A stretch of 17,786 bases of DNA, from assembly GCA_023230585.1 (NCBI GenBank), contig JALNXB010000039.1, positions 1-17,786 on the forward strand, read 5' to 3'. The position numbers were made by a program, and so were the translations under genes. Shown here piece by piece: positions 15,398-17,786 of this stretch. The stretch is from a bacterium. Lineage in GTDB: Bacteria > Ratteibacteria > UBA8468 > B48-G9 > JAFGKM01. Below the pieces are notes generated by a model. The model worked only from the letters and a program-made list of their open reading frames with translations, made no database searches and was not told the DNA's origin. Numbering within the stretch: position 1 is the stretch's first letter; each line of letters begins with the position of its first letter.

Positions 15398-16933
15398 ATG
15401 AGTTCAAAAAAAATATTTACAGCAATATCTCTTGTTTCTCTTGGTACGTTAATTTCTCGTTTTTTTGGTCTTGGGCGAGAGGTTGTGACTGCAAGTTTCT
15501 TTGGGACAACAGCAATATATGACGCCTTCCTTCTTGCGTTTATGATACCGAATTTTTTTAGAGGGTTATTGGCTGAGGGTGCGTTGAACGCAGCTTTTAT
15601 CCCAGTTTTTACTGAATATACAACTGTATATAAAGATAAAAATAAGAGTTTAGAAGTTTTTCAGATATGTTTTACAATTTCTATTTTACTTACTTCTATT
15701 CTTTTTATTTTAACGTTACTTGCGAGTTATTTTGCTACAAGTTTTATTTCAGAGTCTGCTAAATGGTTTTGGGTATGGACTCTATTAAGGTTCACCTTTC
15801 CTTATCTTATCTTTATTTCTCTTACAGCGTTAAATATGGGTGTTTTGAATGTATATAAATCTTTTTTTATTCCATCGTTATCTCCTGTAGTTCTTGATAT
15901 TTTCTGGGTGGGAGCCCTTTTTCTTCTTATGCCTTTTATGGGTAAAACTCTTGAAGAGAAAATCTTTGGGCTTTGTATTGGTGTTGTTTTAGGAGGGTTT
16001 GGGCAATTTGTGTTTACTCTTATTCCAGTAATGAAAAGAGGTTATAGAGTAAAGTTTAATTTTAATTTTAAGCATCCTGCTATAAAAAAGATTGGGAGAC
16101 TTCTTGCTCCTGTTATAATAGGGATGGCTGTTGGACCTATAAACCTTTTAATTGACAATTCTATGGCTAACCTTCTGTATGAAGGAGCTGTTTCGGGATT
16201 ATGGTATAGCACAAGAGTTTACCAGTTACCGCTTGGTATTTTTGCTATCTCTATATCTACAGCGATTCTACCTTGGCTTTCGGAAGATATCTCTTCAAAG
16301 AATTATGAAGGTTTTGATTCTAACCTAAAATTTTCATTAAAACTATTAATGTTTCTTATGCTCCCTTTTACTTTTGGTCTTATTATGCTGCGAACAGAAA
16401 TTATAACTTTTCTCTTCTCCCGAGGTCTTTTTAGTAGCGAATCAGTTATGCTTGCAGCAGGTCCACTTGCATATTATTCATTAGGTCTGGCGGGGTATGG
16501 CGGTATTTCAGTTCTTATTAGGGCGTTCTATTCTTGTGGTGATACTGTTACCCCTGTTAGGATAGGAGTTCTTACCATTTTTGCAAACGTATGTTTTAAT
16601 GCACTTTTTATGAAGTTTTTAGGTCATAACGGTATAGCTCTTTCGACGTCTTTGGTAGGTACAGGGAATTTCCTTTTATTGATATACCTCTTTAATAAAA
16701 AGCATTTTAAGATTAAATTTGAAGAATTTGGGTACTTTATTTTGAAGGTTTTAATTGTATCTGCTATAATGGGTTTCATACTTTTAGCATATAAAACATT
16801 TTTAAAAAATAGTCTTACATTACCTGTTCTGCTTTTTTCTGCTATAATAATATCTACTTTATTTTATTTACTCTGTTTTAGAAAAGCAGTTTTAAAATGG
16901 GTAGATTTTTATTTACAAAGAAGGAGAGTTTAA
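15398..16933 (+). CDS. murJ: Lipid II flippase MurJ (MviN)
   Basis: This 511-residue polytopic MOP-superfamily protein, of the usual length, moves lipid II across the cytoplasmic membrane for peptidoglycan synthesis. The N-terminus, SLGTLISRFFGLGREVVTAS, followed by DAFLLAFMIPNFFRGLLAEG and LNAAFIPVF, is diagnostic. Arg21, Arg27 and Arg55 have the same spacing as the essential cavity arginines of E. coli MurJ (18, 24, 52). About 14 membrane helices are apparent to the C-terminus. No Shine-Dalgarno is visible before the ATG, but the protein start matches the family. The M50 protease gene begins two bases after the stop. Confidence 0.96.
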   Translation: MSSKKIFTAISLVSLGTLISRFFGLGREVVTASFFGTTAIYDAFLLAFMIPNFFRGLLAEGALNAAFIPVFTEYTTVYKDKNKSLEVFQICFTISILLTSILFILTLLASYFATSFISESAKWFWVWTLLRFTFPYLIFISLTALNMGVLNVYKSFFIPSLSPVVLDIFWVGALFLLMPFMGKTLEEKIFGLCIGVVLGGFGQFVFTLIPVMKRGYRVKFNFNFKHPAIKKIGRLLAPVIIGMAVGPINLLIDNSMANLLYEGAVSGLWYSTRVYQLPLGIFAISISTAILPWLSEDISSKNYEGFDSNLKFSLKLLMFLMLPFTFGLIMLRTEIITFLFSRGLFSSESVMLAAGPLAYYSLGLAGYGGISVLIRAFYSCGDTVTPVRIGVLTIFANVCFNALFMKFLGHNGIALSTSLVGTGNFLLLIYLFNKKHFKIKFEEFGYFILKVLIVSAIMGFILLAYKTFLKNSLTLPVLLFSAIIISTLFYLLCFRKAVLKWVDFYLQRRRV

Positions 16934-16935
16934 GA

Positions 16936-17532
16936 ATGACAACTATTTTAATTCTTTTTATTGTCTTTTTTTCTATTATACTTCACGAGTTTTCTCACGG
17001 TTATATTGCTTACCTAAATGGAGATGATACAGCAAAAAATATGGGAAGGCTTACTTTTAACCCTTTGCCCCATATAGACCCTGTGAACACTATATTGTTA
17101 CCATTAATGCTTATTGTGCTCAACTCTCCTATTATTATAGGAATGGCTAAACCTGTGCCAGTAAACCCTTTTAATTTTAGAGATTATGATAGAGGTATGC
17201 TAAACGTAGGATTGGCAGGACCTGTTAGCAATATAATTTTTGGTTCTATACTCGCATTTAGTTCAAGATTTCTTGGATATGGTTTTATAAAAGACGTGGT
17301 TCTTTGGGCTGGGCAGATAAATTTTATACTTGCTTTCTTTAACCTTATCCCAATACCTCCACTTGATGGTTCAAGGGTTGTAAGTTTTTTCCTTCCGCAA
17401 AGTGTAAGGTATAAGTATGACCAGTTAGAAAGATACGGAATTATAATTGTTATTCTTTTTCTTTTAGCGGGTGGGCATATATGGCTATTTCCGCTAACAA
17501 AAAAAATAGTCTATGCTATCGCAGGATTTTAA
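16936..17532 (+). CDS. M50-family (site-2-type) membrane metalloprotease
   Basis: This 198-residue integral membrane protein is a member of the SpoIVFB/rhomboid-independent S2P-like group. The zinc motif HEFSH lies in the first helix (17-21). GLAGPVSN is at 92-99, and the third ligand lies in the later N-L-I-P-I-P-P-L-D-G motif (Asp144). At least four membrane helices are visible and there is no PDZ or CBS domain, so it is a minimal form. I chose the ATG at 16936 because AAGGAG at 16921-16926 sits just upstream. An in-frame ATG at 16897 would overlap the end of murJ. Its substrate is unknown, and cotranscription with murJ is likely. Confidence 0.9.
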   Translation: MTTILILFIVFFSIILHEFSHGYIAYLNGDDTAKNMGRLTFNPLPHIDPVNTILLPLMLIVLNSPIIIGMAKPVPVNPFNFRDYDRGMLNVGLAGPVSNIIFGSILAFSSRFLGYGFIKDVVLWAGQINFILAFFNLIPIPPLDGSRVVSFFLPQSVRYKYDQLERYGIIIVILFLLAGGHIWLFPLTKKIVYAIAGF

Positions 17533-17606
17533 AAGGGGGAATAGTAATCAAGGTTTTTAGATTTTTTGCCTACCTGCTTTACCATCCTGGACGTCCAATT
17601 TTACCT

Positions 17607-17786
17607 TCCTGAACTTGTTTCAGGATCTCTCACTTAATCCGTTTCGATAGCAGGTACAACGTGAAAAAACGAGATTCCGGATCAAGTCCGGAATGACATA
17701 TAGGGGGAGACTTTTCACTACACTTGAGTAAAACGAAGGTCGGACCTCCGCTAAATACTCCGAAGTACAGCCTTCATCACTCGCAA
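17607..17786 (-). repeat. Long dispersed repeat, right copy, truncated by the window edge
   Basis: This is the inverted partner of 2155-2327. The 123 bases at 17664-17786 and the 34 bases at 17607-17640 match it almost perfectly, around a divergent 23-base middle. It contains hairpins CCTGAA-cttgt-TTCAGG and ATTCCGG-atcaagt-CCGGAAT. The match still holds at the last base, so the element continues beyond the window. Positions 17533-17606 show no gene. Confidence 0.85.

Noticed and set aside
2155..17786. Composite transposon bounded by the inverted repeats
   Set aside because: There is no transposase or recombinase, the enclosed genes include housekeeping operons, and related fragments also occur inside the segment.

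Overview
This is an AT-rich bacterial window. The organism was probably Gram-negative, because it has secreted proteins with lipid-rich signal peptides, a MurJ flippase and compact overlapping operons. The ceramidase-like protein beside a Gfo/Idh/MocA oxidoreductase, the large secreted carbohydrate-recognition-type proteins and the dispersed palindromic intergenic repeats resemble uncultured candidate phyla near the PVC/Omnitrophota/Ratteibacteria group. That placement is an impression, not a demonstrated assignment. The right edge stops inside a dispersed repeat, as a contig broken at a repeat would.

Layout. (1) 1-2014: a cytoplasmic tetratricopeptide-repeat protein behind an AT-rich leader that holds short mutually exclusive stems. 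(2) 2015-2442: no gene, but a dense cluster of dispersed repeats. (3) 2443-3432: a two-gene cassette with its own strong sigma70-type promoter. It holds a HEPN-like helical protein split by a -1 frameshift and an overlapping minimal nucleotidyltransferase (MNT) with an unusual C-terminal domain. (4) 3436-3520, minus strand: tRNA-Leu(UAA) with its own promoter. (5) 3638-12114, minus strand: a ceramidase-like hydrolase, a Gfo/Idh/MocA oxidoreductase, two paralogous small secreted proteins that bracket a DUF486 membrane protein and a guanine deaminase, a 1002-residue modular secreted protein, and a DUF4321 membrane protein. (6) 12199-14894, plus strand: the overlapping operon coaX-birA-CorC/CNNM transporter. 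(7) 14895-15397: no gene, but a mosaic of fragments of the same repeats seen in (2). (8) 15398-17532, plus strand: murJ and an M50 site-2-type metalloprotease, two bases apart. (9) 17533-17786: the inverted partner of the repeat at 2155-2327.

How the genes work together. The plus-strand genes are housekeeping: CoA and biotin cofactor supply, ion homeostasis, lipid II export and membrane proteolysis. The minus-strand block looks accessory. Several products are exported and carry beta-rich carbohydrate-binding-like modules, and the oxidoreductase and ceramidase-like enzyme are typical of glycan or glycolipid breakdown clusters. A functional link among them is inferred from co-orientation only.

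The points most worth a second look are the frameshifted HEPN/MNT cassette, the near-identical inverted repeats about 15.4 kb apart, and the duplicated secreted proteins enclosing guanine deaminase and DUF486.
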